64,000 bases of DNA, from positions 3,720,001-3,784,000 of the forward strand of contig JAWZSP010000007.1 in assembly GCA_034401135.1 (NCBI GenBank). Direction: 5' to 3'. Below the pieces are notes generated by a model. That model ran no database searches. It saw only the letters and a program-made list of their open reading frames with translations, and had not been told where the DNA came from. Positions within the stretch are counted from its first letter, which is position 1. Each line of letters opens with the position of its first letter. A program made the translations under genes and the position numbers. Positions 22,751-34,800 of the stretch are shown here, in pieces. This DNA comes from Volutella citrinella. Its lineage: Eukaryota > Ascomycota > Sordariomycetes > Hypocreales > Nectriaceae.

Positions 22751-23965
22751 TCAAGCCGCAATGGCCTTCATGAAGGCCGGGTTCTCGCTGCCTTGGACAA
22801 CCTTTGCCAGCGGCGTCAGGTATGCCTCCTCGTAGCTCTCGCCAACCTGCAGATGCCTCACGTAGGCCTGCGCGACGCGGTACCACCACTTCCACTGCGA
22901 TGCGCTGGCCTCCTTGCCCTCCCATACCCAGACTGCCCTGCTGCCGTCGTCGAGCAGCAGGATATCGTCGTTGCCAAGATCGTCGAGCGAGATGGGCACG
23001 CTGTCCTTGACTATGTCGAAGCTGTGTAGGTTCATCTTGCTCTCGTATCGCAGGCGGAACAGCTTCCTCGCCTTGCTGCTGCTCTTGACGGCCCGTGAGC
23101 GGCGGTTGCCGGACACTAGGGGCCGCTTGCTGCGGAGCCCGAAGCGCGGCGTCTCCTTGTCGCCGCCGAGGAGATCGATGACTCGCCTTGACCGGAACTC
23201 GTGTTGCGAGAGCACCTCGACCTCGGCGTGCTTGGAGAAGGTGATGTCGTGTACAACCTGGGCCGCCTTGCCTTTGTCCACAGGGCTGCAGTTCTGGCCC
23301 TGCCAAACCCACAGCTTGGTGCTTGTGTCGAGGAGGAAGACGTCGCCATCGTCGAGGCTCCGCCACGTCGGCTCGACTTCGTGGATGATGATGCCGTTGA
23401 GACTCGCTGCCGGGTTCCTGAAGACGCGGAACAAGGCCATGCGCTTCGTGCTTGGACTATCCCGCGCCTGCGCCCGAGGACAGCCCATGCGGATGGAGAT
23501 GCGAGGGAAGAGTGACAGAAACTCATCAGACGGTGCTGCCTGGATTTCCCGATGCTGGCCTGCGGCCCCTTTCAGGAACTCGTTCAGCTCAGCCATCTTG
23601 TATGCTGCAGTGCCAGCGTCGCCCCGTGAGGTGCGCCTGCCGAGCCAGAAGAAAATATCGTGAGCCAACTCATCATTGCCATCCACTCTCTTGCCGTCGC
23701 CCTTGTAGGAGTGCAGCACGACGTAACTGCTGCTGTCATAAAATTGGCCATGCAAACTCTTGGGCCACGGCACCACTTCGAACTCTTCAATCCGCCACAC
23801 GAACAGTCCACCGACGCGTCCGATCTTGCCATTGTTCCAGGCCGGCTCCGTCGATGCCGAGTTGTACTTGACCTGCTGGTCGATGTGCGAGCCGATCAGC
23901 TCCACAGAGCTGTCCTTGATATCGTACTCCATTTCGTAAAAGAAGCAACCTCGCTCGAGGGCCAT
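22751..23965 (-). CDS. Gelsolin/fragmin-type actin-binding protein
   Basis: A single-exon, 404-residue protein with three gelsolin-like repeats (about residues 50-145, 170-270 and 295-395). Each has the strand pattern ending in a short W-hydrophobic-W or F-W motif: DIFFWLGRRT in the first, KLWVWQGQN in the second and AVWVWEGKEA in the third. The layout and length match the severin/fragmin class, which caps or severs actin filaments in a Ca2+-dependent way. Members of this class act at the cortical and hyphal-tip actin cytoskeleton; no villin headpiece is present. The ATG at 23965 is well placed at the domain's N terminus. It runs in the same direction as COG5, which lies 584 bp upstream. Confidence 0.9.
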   Translation of the reverse strand: MALERGCFFYEMEYDIKDSSVELIGSHIDQQVKYNSASTEPAWNNGKIGRVGGLFVWRIEEFEVVPWPKSLHGQFYDSSSYVVLHSYKGDGKRVDGNDELAHDIFFWLGRRTSRGDAGTAAYKMAELNEFLKGAAGQHREIQAAPSDEFLSLFPRISIRMGCPRAQARDSPSTKRMALFRVFRNPAASLNGIIIHEVEPTWRSLDDGDVFLLDTSTKLWVWQGQNCSPVDKGKAAQVVHDITFSKHAEVEVLSQHEFRSRRVIDLLGGDKETPRFGLRSKRPLVSGNRRSRAVKSSSKARKLFRLRYESKMNLHSFDIVKDSVPISLDDLGNDDILLLDDGSRAVWVWEGKEASASQWKWWYRVAQAYVRHLQVGESYEEAYLTPLAKVVQGSENPAFMKAIAA

Positions 23966-24549
23966 GGTCGGTTAGGGACCCAACATTCGCAGAGCTTCCT
24001 TTAATAATATGGGATGGGCCATATGCGACACAGGCAGCACGATGCGACACAACATAACACACACAAACATGGACCAAGTCAAGGAAGACGGGACGGACGG
24101 ACGGGGCCGCGTTGGTCTGTTAGGCATTGCTCGGAAATGAGAGCTTGAGGATGCCACTCTATTGCGGGGATGGCATGCAAGCTGATTGGGTCCACCCCAA
24201 GCCAAGTCACCTCTCGGGCGGATCAATATTGGCTTACATGGATAGCTTCGCATGCAGAGGGCAAGGGATGCTGGACCAACTACGCGCACAAATCGCTCTC
24301 GTCCGATCTCATAGGTGAGGCGACTGTTTTTGTTTTGTTGCATTCGGAATAGTTTCTCGGGGTGATCTCACCATCACAAACGACAGGTAACCGTGGCTGC
24401 TGCGCAGACACGTCAATCAGGGATGGGCAATAGGCGGAAGCTCAGGGGAACATCTTGATTCTGGTCAAAATATTCAAATCCAAGGCTGATAAAGCCAAGG
24501 GTCAGATTAATAGATGGTGTTGCTGAATGGTCGTTGATGCCAAATTACC
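23966..24549. other. Spacer between COG5 and the gelsolin gene
   Basis: Contains the promoter of the gelsolin gene and the 3' flank of COG5. I see no coding region or repeat. Confidence 0.45.
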
Positions 24550-25866
24550 TCACCTCAGGTTGTTGACAACGCTACCAACCATGACGGCCACCTCCCGGTC
24601 CCAGTTACTTTCGGCGCGGCCCTTGCCGACGGAGCCGGATAATGCGGTAGGGAGCTTGGAGCCTTTGACGACGGCCTGCCGGATGGCATCCCCAACAGCC
24701 GTCTTATTTGCACGCAGAGTGCGGGCCACGACTCCGCCTCGGTTGACAATGTCCTGGACGCGGGTAGCCAGGCTGCTTGCCATGGTCCTCCAGAAGAAGG
24801 ACGGCAGGCTTCCCGTCTCGAGGTGCGCCAGCAGGGGCTGGAGCAGGCTGGCATGGTTTGTTTGGTGGCCGACGGGGAGCAGAGGGTGGGCAGGAGCCTT
24901 GGTGGTCTCGAGGACAAGCTCCAGCGACACGATGTTCTGGCACTTGGCCATGACCTCGGCCAGCGCCTTGTCGATGGTGGGGAGTTGCCCAAGCGAGCGG
25001 GAGAGGGCCGTGACGCCCACCTGGAGTGACGTTCGCACATATGTCTCCAGGGTTTGGATGAGCAGCCGAGGCGTCCATTTCTCAGGGCGATAGCCCTGCG
25101 TAGGCGAGAGCAGGTAGAGCGTAGTCATGGCAGAGATGGCGCGGGCCTTGGTCTCCTCGCCCTGAGAAAACGTAGACATGTTTGAGATTGCGAACTCGCG
25201 GGTGATGCGCTCCGCTGCCTCGCGAACAGAGCGCTCGACCGGGTTGATGACGGTGTCCTGCAGACTTCGGATGGCGTCGACACGGTTCAGACCAAAGCCC
25301 TCCTCGCCAGGCGACTTCTTGTCCATGATCTCACGCAGGGACAAGATGGTGTGCGAACAGCGGACAAGAGCATGGTGATCCTCCTTGCTGGCGTTCTCCA
25401 ACTCGGCGTGTTGGACTTCAAGCTGGCGGCCTAGCTGCAAGCAGCGGGCGACGGAACGACCGAGCCTCAGCGTCTCCCACAGACGCAGGGCAACTTGGCG
25501 GACCTCATCTGCCTCGGCATGCTTGTCAATGACCTCCTTCTCGAGTTGACGATAGCTGTCGTTGAGGCTCTTGATCTGGACGTCGAGCTCCGAGATGATG
25601 TGCTTGGAAGCATCGGTCTGGTGCTTGGTGTGCTGCAGCAATGGCACGGCGGATCGGGTCGTGAGCACGTCAATGTGGGAATCGATCTCCTGGGTGTCGA
25701 AGAGCACGCGGGAGAGAGGCGTCGAGAGGTCCAAGGGCGTGTCGTTTGGGTTATTGGTCGAGATGACTAGCTGGTTCGCGAACGCGGCGGGGGAAAAGTC
25801 GGGGGACAGGAATGTCTCATAGTCGATGTACGAAGGCTCGTCATCGGGAGCCGGTGAGGTTGCCAT
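24550..25866 (-). CDS. cog5: Conserved oligomeric Golgi complex subunit 5
   Basis: A single-exon, 438-residue protein matching the COG5 family along its length. The N-terminal segment holds the diagnostic DYETFLSPDFSPAAFAN motif (about residues 15-31), followed by a heptad-rich helical region (about 60-170) that in other species forms the coiled-coil leg of the lobe B subcomplex. COG5 works with COG6, 7 and 8 in tethering retrograde vesicles at the Golgi. The length is close to yeast Cog5 (about 400) and much shorter than the human protein, as usual in fungi. It is divergent from the DUF2434 gene, with a 1.1-kb spacer. Confidence 0.9.
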   Translation of the reverse strand: MATSPAPDDEPSYIDYETFLSPDFSPAAFANQLVISTNNPNDTPLDLSTPLSRVLFDTQEIDSHIDVLTTRSAVPLLQHTKHQTDASKHIISELDVQIKSLNDSYRQLEKEVIDKHAEADEVRQVALRLWETLRLGRSVARCLQLGRQLEVQHAELENASKEDHHALVRCSHTILSLREIMDKKSPGEEGFGLNRVDAIRSLQDTVINPVERSVREAAERITREFAISNMSTFSQGEETKARAISAMTTLYLLSPTQGYRPEKWTPRLLIQTLETYVRTSLQVGVTALSRSLGQLPTIDKALAEVMAKCQNIVSLELVLETTKAPAHPLLPVGHQTNHASLLQPLLAHLETGSLPSFFWRTMASSLATRVQDIVNRGGVVARTLRANKTAVGDAIRQAVVKGSKLPTALSGSVGKGRAESNWDREVAVMVGSVVNNLR

Positions 25867-26978
25867 GGTGGGAGAGGTGTGTGTGTGAAATTGGCGGGCT
25901 GCGGGCTCGTCTGGGGTGCGGCATCACCCGTACGGTACTGGTGTGCGTGGGGTTGCGAGGATGGTGTCCAGGTCGGTGTTGTTGAACGCACCCAATTTCC
26001 GCCCAGTGTTGAAGCTCGTTGGTGCTTCTGGAAGCTGGCCTTTTCGAGGTAGACGGTACGTACCTCCAATGACAAGGGTGAGGTAGCGTCATTCCCGGCC
26101 CTCGCCACTGATAATTCCCGGATCACCCAGTGCAACCGCTCCCACGCGTTTTGATGCTGCGGCTTGCCAGTGAGGTCATCGGCGGGTCGCGGGTGGCCGC
26201 CAAAGTCCCTGCAGGTCACTGTCCGTCAAGTGTCGACGAGGCCCGGGCCATCCGCACGCTGTACGCGTATGAACCTGTTGATCAAGGATGAGAGGTTTTT
26301 TGCTCAAACGGGGGTGGCCACTGAAAACTCTGGCTACGAATCGCCTCCGAGCGATAGGATGTAATAACATTAATCAGTACGTAGTACTAAGTATGCGTTG
26401 TTTTGAATTCCAGCAAAAATTTCAGCGCGTCAATTCCTGCGACGGACTTCTGCTGACGTTCTCATCGCCCGGTGTTGGTTGGCGGGCCGGTACTGGTACA
26501 AGGACGACCTAGGCCAACGGCATTGGTGAGAGAATTTAATCCACCCTCCACAAAAATCACCAACCACTCAGCGCTCCTCCGTCTTAGCCGTTTCCCGACC
26601 GGACGCGACGGCAACGCCGGGATCGTCACTGGCACCTTTTTTTCTCCCCTCCGCCCATCCTTCTTCTTATCCTTGCCATCTCTCCCAACTCGAGCTCTTG
26701 CTTCCCTGTTGCGCGCCGGGCCATGTGTTGATTGATCATCCATTTGCCTCGTTGCGTCTTGGCTCCCCTCGCGCCCTCGCCCCAGTCCCGGCCGATATCG
26801 ATAGCCAATTGCCCTCAGTGCCTCCCGCCAACTGAGCCAACCAGGAGGGAGAACGTACGAACGAGCGATCTATTGCCTCCGACTCCGGGTATCCCGTGCC
26901 CCTATCGCTTCAATTCGAGCAATCCACCGTCCTAGGGTCGGTTGACAATTCGCGCGGTAGGCCGCCCTAATCGCTATC
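25867..26978. other. Divergent promoter, COG5 and DUF2434 genes
   Basis: A 1.1-kb head-to-head spacer. The part at 26640-26940, just before the DUF2434 ATG, is rich in pyrimidines, a common feature of fungal 5' leaders. I see no gene. Confidence 0.45.
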
Positions 26979-28818
26979 ATGGGTATCCTCGACTACACGG
27001 GCATTTCGCACCTCCATGTGCGCGACATTATACCCTGGCCCTCGGGCAACAACGACAGTGATACTGCCTTCCAGTATGGTCCTGACAAATATGTCCACCT
27101 CAATTTGACAGTGCTCAAGCACTTCAACTACTCGTTCTGGACCAACAAGACTGTCTCCAATGGCACCAAGTGTTACCTCATGTTTGACAAGTACATCGAG
27201 CCAACCGGCTTGTTCGACAACGGTACCTTCAACAATGCGACTACCTGCTTCAATGGCATTAACCCCATTGGAACGCGTGGTCATATCAGCATTGCCCTCG
27301 CCGTTGTGTATGGACTCGGCCTCGTCTTCACCTTGACTTGCCTCACCAAGCATGGCAAAACCTACCTTCCCCGCGATCGCCGTTTCTTCCCCATTGGCCG
27401 CCGCTGGCAATGGTACTGGGCCTGTATCACCTGTGTCCTCGCCATTATTGGTCTCTTCGCCAATATCGATGTCGACCGTTATTACGTCCTCGAGCTCCCC
27501 ATGAGTCTTACCATCTTCTTCTGGTTCCTCCTTTGTATGAGTACTGTCAACATCGTCTGGGAAGCCGTTCGACACTGGGGCAGCTGGCAGGAACGTCAAT
27601 TCATCGATCCCGATCCGTTTGTCTATAAGCAAGATGATCGCCGTGCGAAGACCGAATTTTGGCTACCCATGATCTACTACCTGTGGGTTTGGATGGTGAG
27701 TCTTGATGCGTTGGGAACTTACCACACGCCCTCCTCCTCTGTCCAGGTCTTGGCTGACTTATGCTCCTTAGAACTTCTTCATGGTCATTCCTCGTGGCTG
27801 GGGCTTTCCTCAAATGCAGAGAACTCCTGAGCAGGCTAAAGTGAGAGCTCAACCCGAAGCTACCAGCATTCGTTTCAAGATTGCTGGCTTTTTCCTCGCT
27901 CTGGCTTGGTTCGTTATCTGCTACTCGCTACGCCACTCAATTCAGCATTACAAAGATAGACATCGAGGCATCATCAACAGCACCGTCGGTCTTACTCGTG
28001 CGGTGCCTCTGCGCTTTTACTTCATCATTCCTCTTGCTGCGGCCCTGATTGCTTACCAGATTACCATCTCTTTCATCTGGGAACTCTCTGTTGTCAAGGT
28101 CGATGGTTCTTTCCCCGCAATCTTCGCCTGGGGCTATGGCCCTCCTCTCCTGATTGTCTACATCCAAATCATCTACGGCTGGTCAAGCCCCAACGAGGAC
28201 AAAGAGTTGCTGAGACAGCGACGTGATCGAGGTGAGATGCTGGACCGGGAACTTGGCATCGTCCGAAAGCCCGCCTGGTGGCGTCGCATCCGGGGTGAGC
28301 ACATTCCCAAGTCGATGCGCGAAATCGTCGCTGGCAATGTCAAGGAGGTTGGCGGTGGACGAGGCACTGGACGCCGCGTTCTGGACGACATGGAGACCAG
28401 CGCCCGTGAAGAGGCCCTCGCCGCAGCGAGGAACGATGATGACATTGAGATGCAGGCCATGCCTCGCAAGCAGTCCTCCGCCAATAACCCTCGTGTTGAT
28501 CGGGCTGGTGTTGGTGCCTTGATGAAGCAATTGGAACAGCAGCCCGAGGCAAGCGGCTACGAAGGCAAGAATGAGCGTCGTCGCCAGGAGCGTACTCTAC
28601 AACTGGCGGCAGGAGTCCTCTTCCCCAATAACCACGAAGCTGAGCGTGCCCGCCGTGAAGCTTCCTTGTTTGAGGAAGGCCCGCCGCCATACACAGATGA
28701 TGAACGAGGCCGCACCCGCAATGGACGACCATCCAGCAATGGCCGCAGTAACAGCACTGAGACGACCAACTCCATCACTGCGCCGCCCCACCAGGTCCGC
28801 AGCATGTTGGACATTTAG
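26979..28818 (+). CDS. DUF2434 seven-TM membrane protein
   Basis: A 587-residue protein of the fungal DUF2434 family, whose function is unknown. Exons are 26979-27695 and 27772-28818 (a 76-nt intron between codons). The first 95 residues form a hydrophilic region with seven N-glycosylation sequons (NLT, NYS, NKT, NGT, NAT and others) and a few cysteines, so it is probably extracellular. I count seven hydrophobic helices between about residues 105 and 380. The last ~200 residues are charged and low in complexity, probably cytosolic, and include PPPY (28681-28692, Y about 546), a Rsp5/Nedd4 WW-docking motif. No signal peptide is visible. The topology is compatible with a receptor or transporter-like protein, but I see no GPCR signature. 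Confidence 0.88.
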
Positions 28819-31800
28819 GCTTGGTTATCTAGGCTTGCGCCTTGGCCGAGCAGACTCGTGTCAGACCGGCCACGGCCATGTCACGAGCCGCAACCTATGT
28901 AAGTGATGGGGATATATGATTACGATGGAGTTTCGGCGTTTTGGAAATCATGTGTGTACAGACTGGTTATGATGCTGCACTGTCAAGTCCAGAGGTTGGG
29001 GTTGAGTAAGAGGAGGGAAGACTACGGATGCAGACGCCGCATACATCGACCATCAAATTGTAATTTCTTGAACACAAGCGCCTCCTTGTTGTATCATTGT
29101 GATGTCTTAGTCCGTAACCCAAGGTTTATATGCTTAAAAGTAGGGTTTCCGATATTGAAGCCAAGAGTTTGGCTCCAGACCCTGATCCATGACGCTATGA
29201 TGCCGTGGTCGGATAGACCGAGAAGCTTTATTGTGACCCGGGGTATATAACTCTGTGCGGGAAGTTTTTGGCTCAGATTTCTTGGACGCAATAGGCATCA
29301 TACTCCGCCCCTGCATTTGTCGAGACATACTCAATTATACTATCCGCATCATACAAAGTTTGGCCCTCGGGCGCGGCGGCGAATGGATCTCATAATAATG
29401 ACCGCTTTTGGCAATGGGCGTTCGTTACCAAGTGCCTGGGTGCACAAGGTTTTGGAAGCAAGAGAAGCAAGAGGGAAGCAAATGAAAGAAAGAGGAAGCT
29501 CACTTACATGCATCTGTTTATGAGTAGGGTGAGTTGATACATAACTGCCATTGGCGATTTGGCGATACTTCTTTCATTCGCAGGACGGACATAGGGCCGT
29601 AAATCCGACGGGCACTTGGCCTGGCGACGCAGTTGTATGACGTTCAGAGGGGCACACAACACAAGCCAGGTCATTCGGCGCCTTGAGCCAGCAAGCATGC
29701 ATGAAAGCTCCATGCATGCAGTCATGATACGCAAAAAACACCCATCTGAGGGACGGCTTCCGTCACTAGGCTTGTCCTGCATGGCTCGGTCAGCCAGTGC
29801 ACAGTCTCACAGCACCTCGCCCTGATCTGCCGTGCATCTGCTGGGTTCCTATGGAGTCAGATCCTCCCAAGGCCGTCAAGTAGGATCAGGTTCAACTCGT
29901 GCGGGTTAGCAATCTCCCTTGGAAAGAAGTCTAATCAACTCGCCAGACTGGAAAGAGCGGTGTGCACCAACTCCAGTCGAGCCACCAAGCGCAGTCGGCG
30001 TGACGATAGACGAGACGAAGCCAGGCAAGACAAGGTTGGTGGATCTGTGCTGGATCACCTCACGGTCCTCACCCGGGTAGAGCAGGAAGAGCAAGAGACA
30101 TGGTTGGTCCTGAGAAGCAGCACAGCCCGTAAATGCAAGACAAGACACAGACCACACTAGAAAATACAGGAAACGGGCTCGCAGCCTCGCTCTATAGTAC
30201 CTAGCGCCGACGCCGAAGGCTGGGGAGCTCAAATAGGTGACAGAATCCTGACTTCACACACCGGAAGAAGTCTTGGGGGCCTGGACTGACCGCACTGACT
30301 TTCCGCCACGCATTGACTTGTCATATCGTCATATATACAGCACAGTTGTTTCGGCGGGGACCTTATATGTACGATGCCATTTCTCTTGGCCGTCTTATGG
30401 GATTTTTAATTATTCATTTGCCTTGTTTGGGATCGGACTTGACCAGCGAAGTCGATGGCCCCCGTTCGTCAGTGTGCGTCGTGCCTTGATGTGCCTTGCA
30501 GTCGGTGGCATGATTGGCGTGCGGCGCAAGGGCGCCTGGAAGCCGGGCTGTTGCTTGGCGGCAAAGCTGTTCTGGTTGGAAGACCCCGAGGCCGAGAATC
30601 AAGGGGTTTGTCGATATTATAGTTTTGGTAGCTCGAGCTCTTGAGCCATCTCGGCGTCATAGCTCCAAGCCCCACGCGAAGCTCAGGGTAATGGCCACTT
30701 CCGGCTGTTCCTGAGAACATAGGTGTCACAAGCTCAACGCCACGAACCCAAGCCATGAGGATTTGCCGCTGCCCTCACACACAGCTTGCTCGCTCTTAGC
30801 ACGAGATATGCTCTGGACTAATACGTGGTGGTGTTGGCAGCAGTGGTGTCCCTAAACTTCCCCATGAGATGGCGCTGGTGGGTTCGTTCGCTGGGGCTAG
30901 CCAAGTGGAGCTGTCAGAGCCGAGGGGCGCAAACGGCGGCACCTCATGGAGGCGGCTGGGTGCTGCGCTAGCATCCAAGCTAGCCAGCTAGTTTGTCGTG
31001 ACGTCTGGCGCTGAGAAATTCTTTCGCATCGAGAGGTTGGGCAAGTCTTCCCAGCTGCTGCGTTTTACGAGTGAGTTGATGCGTCTGCCACGAAAGACAC
31101 CAATGCGAATGGAGTCGGCAGACTGGTCGACCAAGCAGCCAAACTGCAGAGACGCGCGTCTTGGAGTTGAAGCTTGGCAGGCCCCGCCCGGCGAAGCTCG
31201 GGAGGCCCAGTTTCGAAACACAAGAGCTTGCCCCTCTTGTTTCTCAACGATTGTCATCCGTCAGCGGCACTCTGGAGTGTGCTGTGGAATGGGCGTTGCC
31301 TTGGTATGACTGTGTACGTGTACGAAGAAAGGTTGATGTGAAGCAAGGGAATCCTGGCGACCCGAACAGATGACTCCCTCTCCGTAGTTACTCCCAGTAG
31401 CATCCCCGCAGCTTATCGATTATCGATTATCGACTTGCAGCGGTTGTGCTGCGGGTAAGCGTTTAAGGAAGGAGGGGCTTCATGAGCTGGCGCATGAGGT
31501 GAGGGGTGCACAGGGGAGGGGCCAGGGATGGTGGTCCTTGGGGGCGCTGAGAGTCCCTGAATTCTGGTGGTCAAATTCCGAGCTGGCTGGCCTCTAAAGA
31601 TGCTAACCATGACCTATAAAACGACCGCAAATGAGCGGGCAGCGAGTATACTGGTAGTAATCACCGCATGTTGCAAGAGAGCTCCTGCATGTTGCAAGGA
31701 GAGAGAGAAGGAGAAAGAGAGAGAGACAAGCGACTCGATGCCAAGCCAACGACGGACAGGGCACGTATACCAGGCTCTTACGTCAAGCAGAGGCTCGGTG

Positions 31801-34800
31801 CATCTTTCGAGTTTGAGCTGCACCAAGAAAGGTGAATTGAATTGTTATAAGACCTGGCTTCAGGCTTAAAAGGCACCAAGGTAGCTCCCATCTGCGGTTT
31901 GAACAGACAATATATAGGGCACAAGGCTGAGAATCGTCGTAGGAATCCTCGGCTGCAAGACTGTGAATAGCTCCCTATGAGCAGGAGCAACCTGCAACCA
32001 AGAACCCAAAAGGTGCTGATAAAAACTTATCATACCTGTTTTTCCCGCCACCAAAATTCTTCTAGAGGAATTTCTGGGAGCCGCCTTCCACCACGCAGTG
32101 ATTTTCCATCTCCATGACCATGCATGGCATCCAGAGCAACGACACCGGCTGCGACGTTGTGGGATGCGCCCCAGCCGGAGTCTCCCGAGCTGTGCTTGGG
32201 AGCCTCCCAGCTTTACGTTCGCGCATTATTAAGCCCCGCCAGACATGACACACGACGACGCACGCCGCTCCAACAACAGCCACCCCCAGCCCAGTGGCTG
32301 GCCAGCTCTCCTTCCACTACTAGTGGCCAAGCCAGCGTGGCGGTCCGATACTCAAACGCCATGTTACTGGATCATGACACTGGTGGTAGTGGTTCAGGTA
32401 CGCAGTCAGGTCCTTGGATCTAAAGAGCACCACAACTGAGTTCAAGTCTAGTTTGCACCAGGGGGGACGGATCCGTTCAACAACAGGCAAGCTCCTCATC
32501 CAAGCCTCCCAACCTCGGAGAAATGCGACACCCTGTCGCTCGCACAGACGTGCCGCACAGGGCTACACGAGGGGTAGGGTGGTGTCCATTGTCTGTCAGA
32601 GCCATCTCATCGAGACGCAGCCGCCCGGCAAGCATCTGCTCTCCTTGCGTCTGATGTGACCGAGAAAGGTACCCTGTTACCGCTGCCGTGAGCCGACGCC
32701 AGCGGAACACCAACAGGTCTATCAGCAGATGTCGTCGATCTGTTGCGTGCTGCTTGTCCTGACCGGTTTACCGTAGTCGGTCTCGCCTGCGTATCTCGAG
32801 CGCACCACCTCTAGACACGGACCCCGAAGCACATGCAAAAAAGAGCGGCAAAGGTGCTTACAGCGAACCAGTCAGAAGCACCATGTCTCTGCCACGTCGC
32901 ATGTGCCAACCTTTTGAAGGGTGCTCCCCTGGCGGCGATCCATTACAAAGCTTGGGGTAGTCTGTTCCCGCCCGGCCCTGCTGCTAGGCCCGGTTTGCCT
33001 GGTGAGGTTTGCAGCTGTTGGTGAGGTACGGGGCGCCCTTGAGCTGAATGCTCCAAGGAATTCGGAGGGGGGGCAGTCAATCATATTTCCTTGAGTATCG
33101 ATTGCGCAAAGCTTCACTTCGTCAATATCTTGCCGCATTGGATGACGCTGCCGATGCTGCTGCTTCGAGCCAGTGCTGAAGGTGGTGACTTCGGATGGGT
33201 CGCAGGCATTCCTCTGGGTACCTATATCAACGTGCATCGCATCCATCTCCAGGAAGTGGCGCGCAGGTCTGGACCTCTCATCTGGCTTATGACGGAACAG
33301 AGTTGCACGCGGCCAAACCCAGCTCTCCCCGCACTCAGCACCCCTATGTATCTCTGCTTCGCATCAATCAGACCGAGAGGAGAAATGTGGCTGTGGATCC
33401 AGGCACCATCAACTGACTTCCTTCTGCGTAGCAATGCGCAAGGGTCCGCCTATGGGTGGTGGTTAGCTTGCCTAGCCGGCCACCCTTGGTACCATATTCA
33501 AGCAAGGAGGAGTGGTGGTGTGAGCCTGCAAAATGGAGCAGTGTGCACCCCTCAAATGGGTTGTATTGTGGCACGTTGGTAAGCCAGCGGGCGCTCGGGC
33601 AGATGACCTGACCCAGACGAAGGCTTGCTAATGAGAAGATGCAAAGGCGGCCACAGCTGGCCAACCACGATTTATCCTTGAATCCGCTGGGCGTCCAACA
33701 TCAACACAACTCCGCGCAGCTCGGCACCAAGGCTCGACTGGGCAGGCAACGGAACCCCCCACCAGGACGCAGAGCCTCAGAGCGGCCAACCTCCGCTCTA
33801 ATACCGCATGCCCAGCCTCCTCCCAGCGCCTTCAACGGTGTCCAAGATGTGCGGACCACTAAAGCATGTGGGTTGGGCTGGTGACGCCGGCGCCAGGTTT
33901 ATTTTTATAGCACTACTGCCGTGGATCCCTGTGAATCACTGAATCAAGACGAAGGATCCTCTCAGCCCCATGTCTCCCGTTTTAGGGCCCTGAAGAGGGG
34001 AATCCAACCCCTCATATGGAGCCCAACGAGGGGCTGCATGGTGGTTTGCGCCGCTCGGCCTTGTCAGCGTTCAACTGCCAGCAGGCATAGCAGTATCACT
34101 CCGCCGTGCTTCCTACTTTATGCTGATCACGACATGTGGCAGCGACGGGCGGCGGCAGGCGGCGGCATGCGGCGAGGGTCGGTCGGACCGGGGACCCAAG
34201 CAGCTGGCCACCCATTTATGTCGGCTGTAGGCACCCACATGCACCTGACAGGAATCTGACCCTAAGTTTACAAGGGCGAAGCATGGCATGGATCGCCTTG
34301 GTCAGGTACTTCAGGTACTAGAACGCCTTGTACCTGGCCCGCCCATGCCAATCGGCGCAGGTGACCTGTACCTGACGTTTCTGGCCCTAGCAGCTTTCGT
34401 GTCGGTGCGGCGGCGGCTCCATTCGTGACTCGGCCAGACGGCCGAGTATGCCAGCGACTGCTGTGCTACTACTACCACTAGGTCAGTAGGAGGTAGCGGT
34501 CAGCTTTTCAAGACTCGGGGATTCCGTGGCTCCCCGCCTTTCTAGGCTTGTCCTCAGGGCCACCATGCTCTCGGCCAACTCTGACTATTACTACGTATGT
34601 CTATCCATACTCTGCCTCTACCCCCCTTTTCACGTTGACGACAAGAGGACACAGAAGCTCTTACAAGAGATAAAGACAAACTGCTTACCAGCAACCACAG
34701 ACTCGGTACACCCCACCAGGGTATGGCGACAACTTCAGCCGCTAAACGACCAACCCAGACCAAATCATACACCCATCACAGCAGCAGCAGTTGCAGCAGC

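Noticed and set aside
22701..23366. Overlapping minus-strand ORF inside the gelsolin gene
   Set aside because: Arg/Gln/Pro-rich out-of-frame shadow; the gelsolin frame is clearly the coding one.
24527..25093. Plus-strand ORF opposite COG5
   Set aside because: Antisense shadow of a GC-rich coding exon.
29906..30232. Minus-strand ORF with a hydrophobic segment, possible small secreted protein
   Set aside because: The hydrophobic stretch is internal, there is no signal-peptide start, and the rest shows no pattern; most likely chance.
33091..33582. 163-codon plus-strand ORF
   Set aside because: No domain, the opposite strand is equally open, and its composition matches the flanking non-coding DNA.
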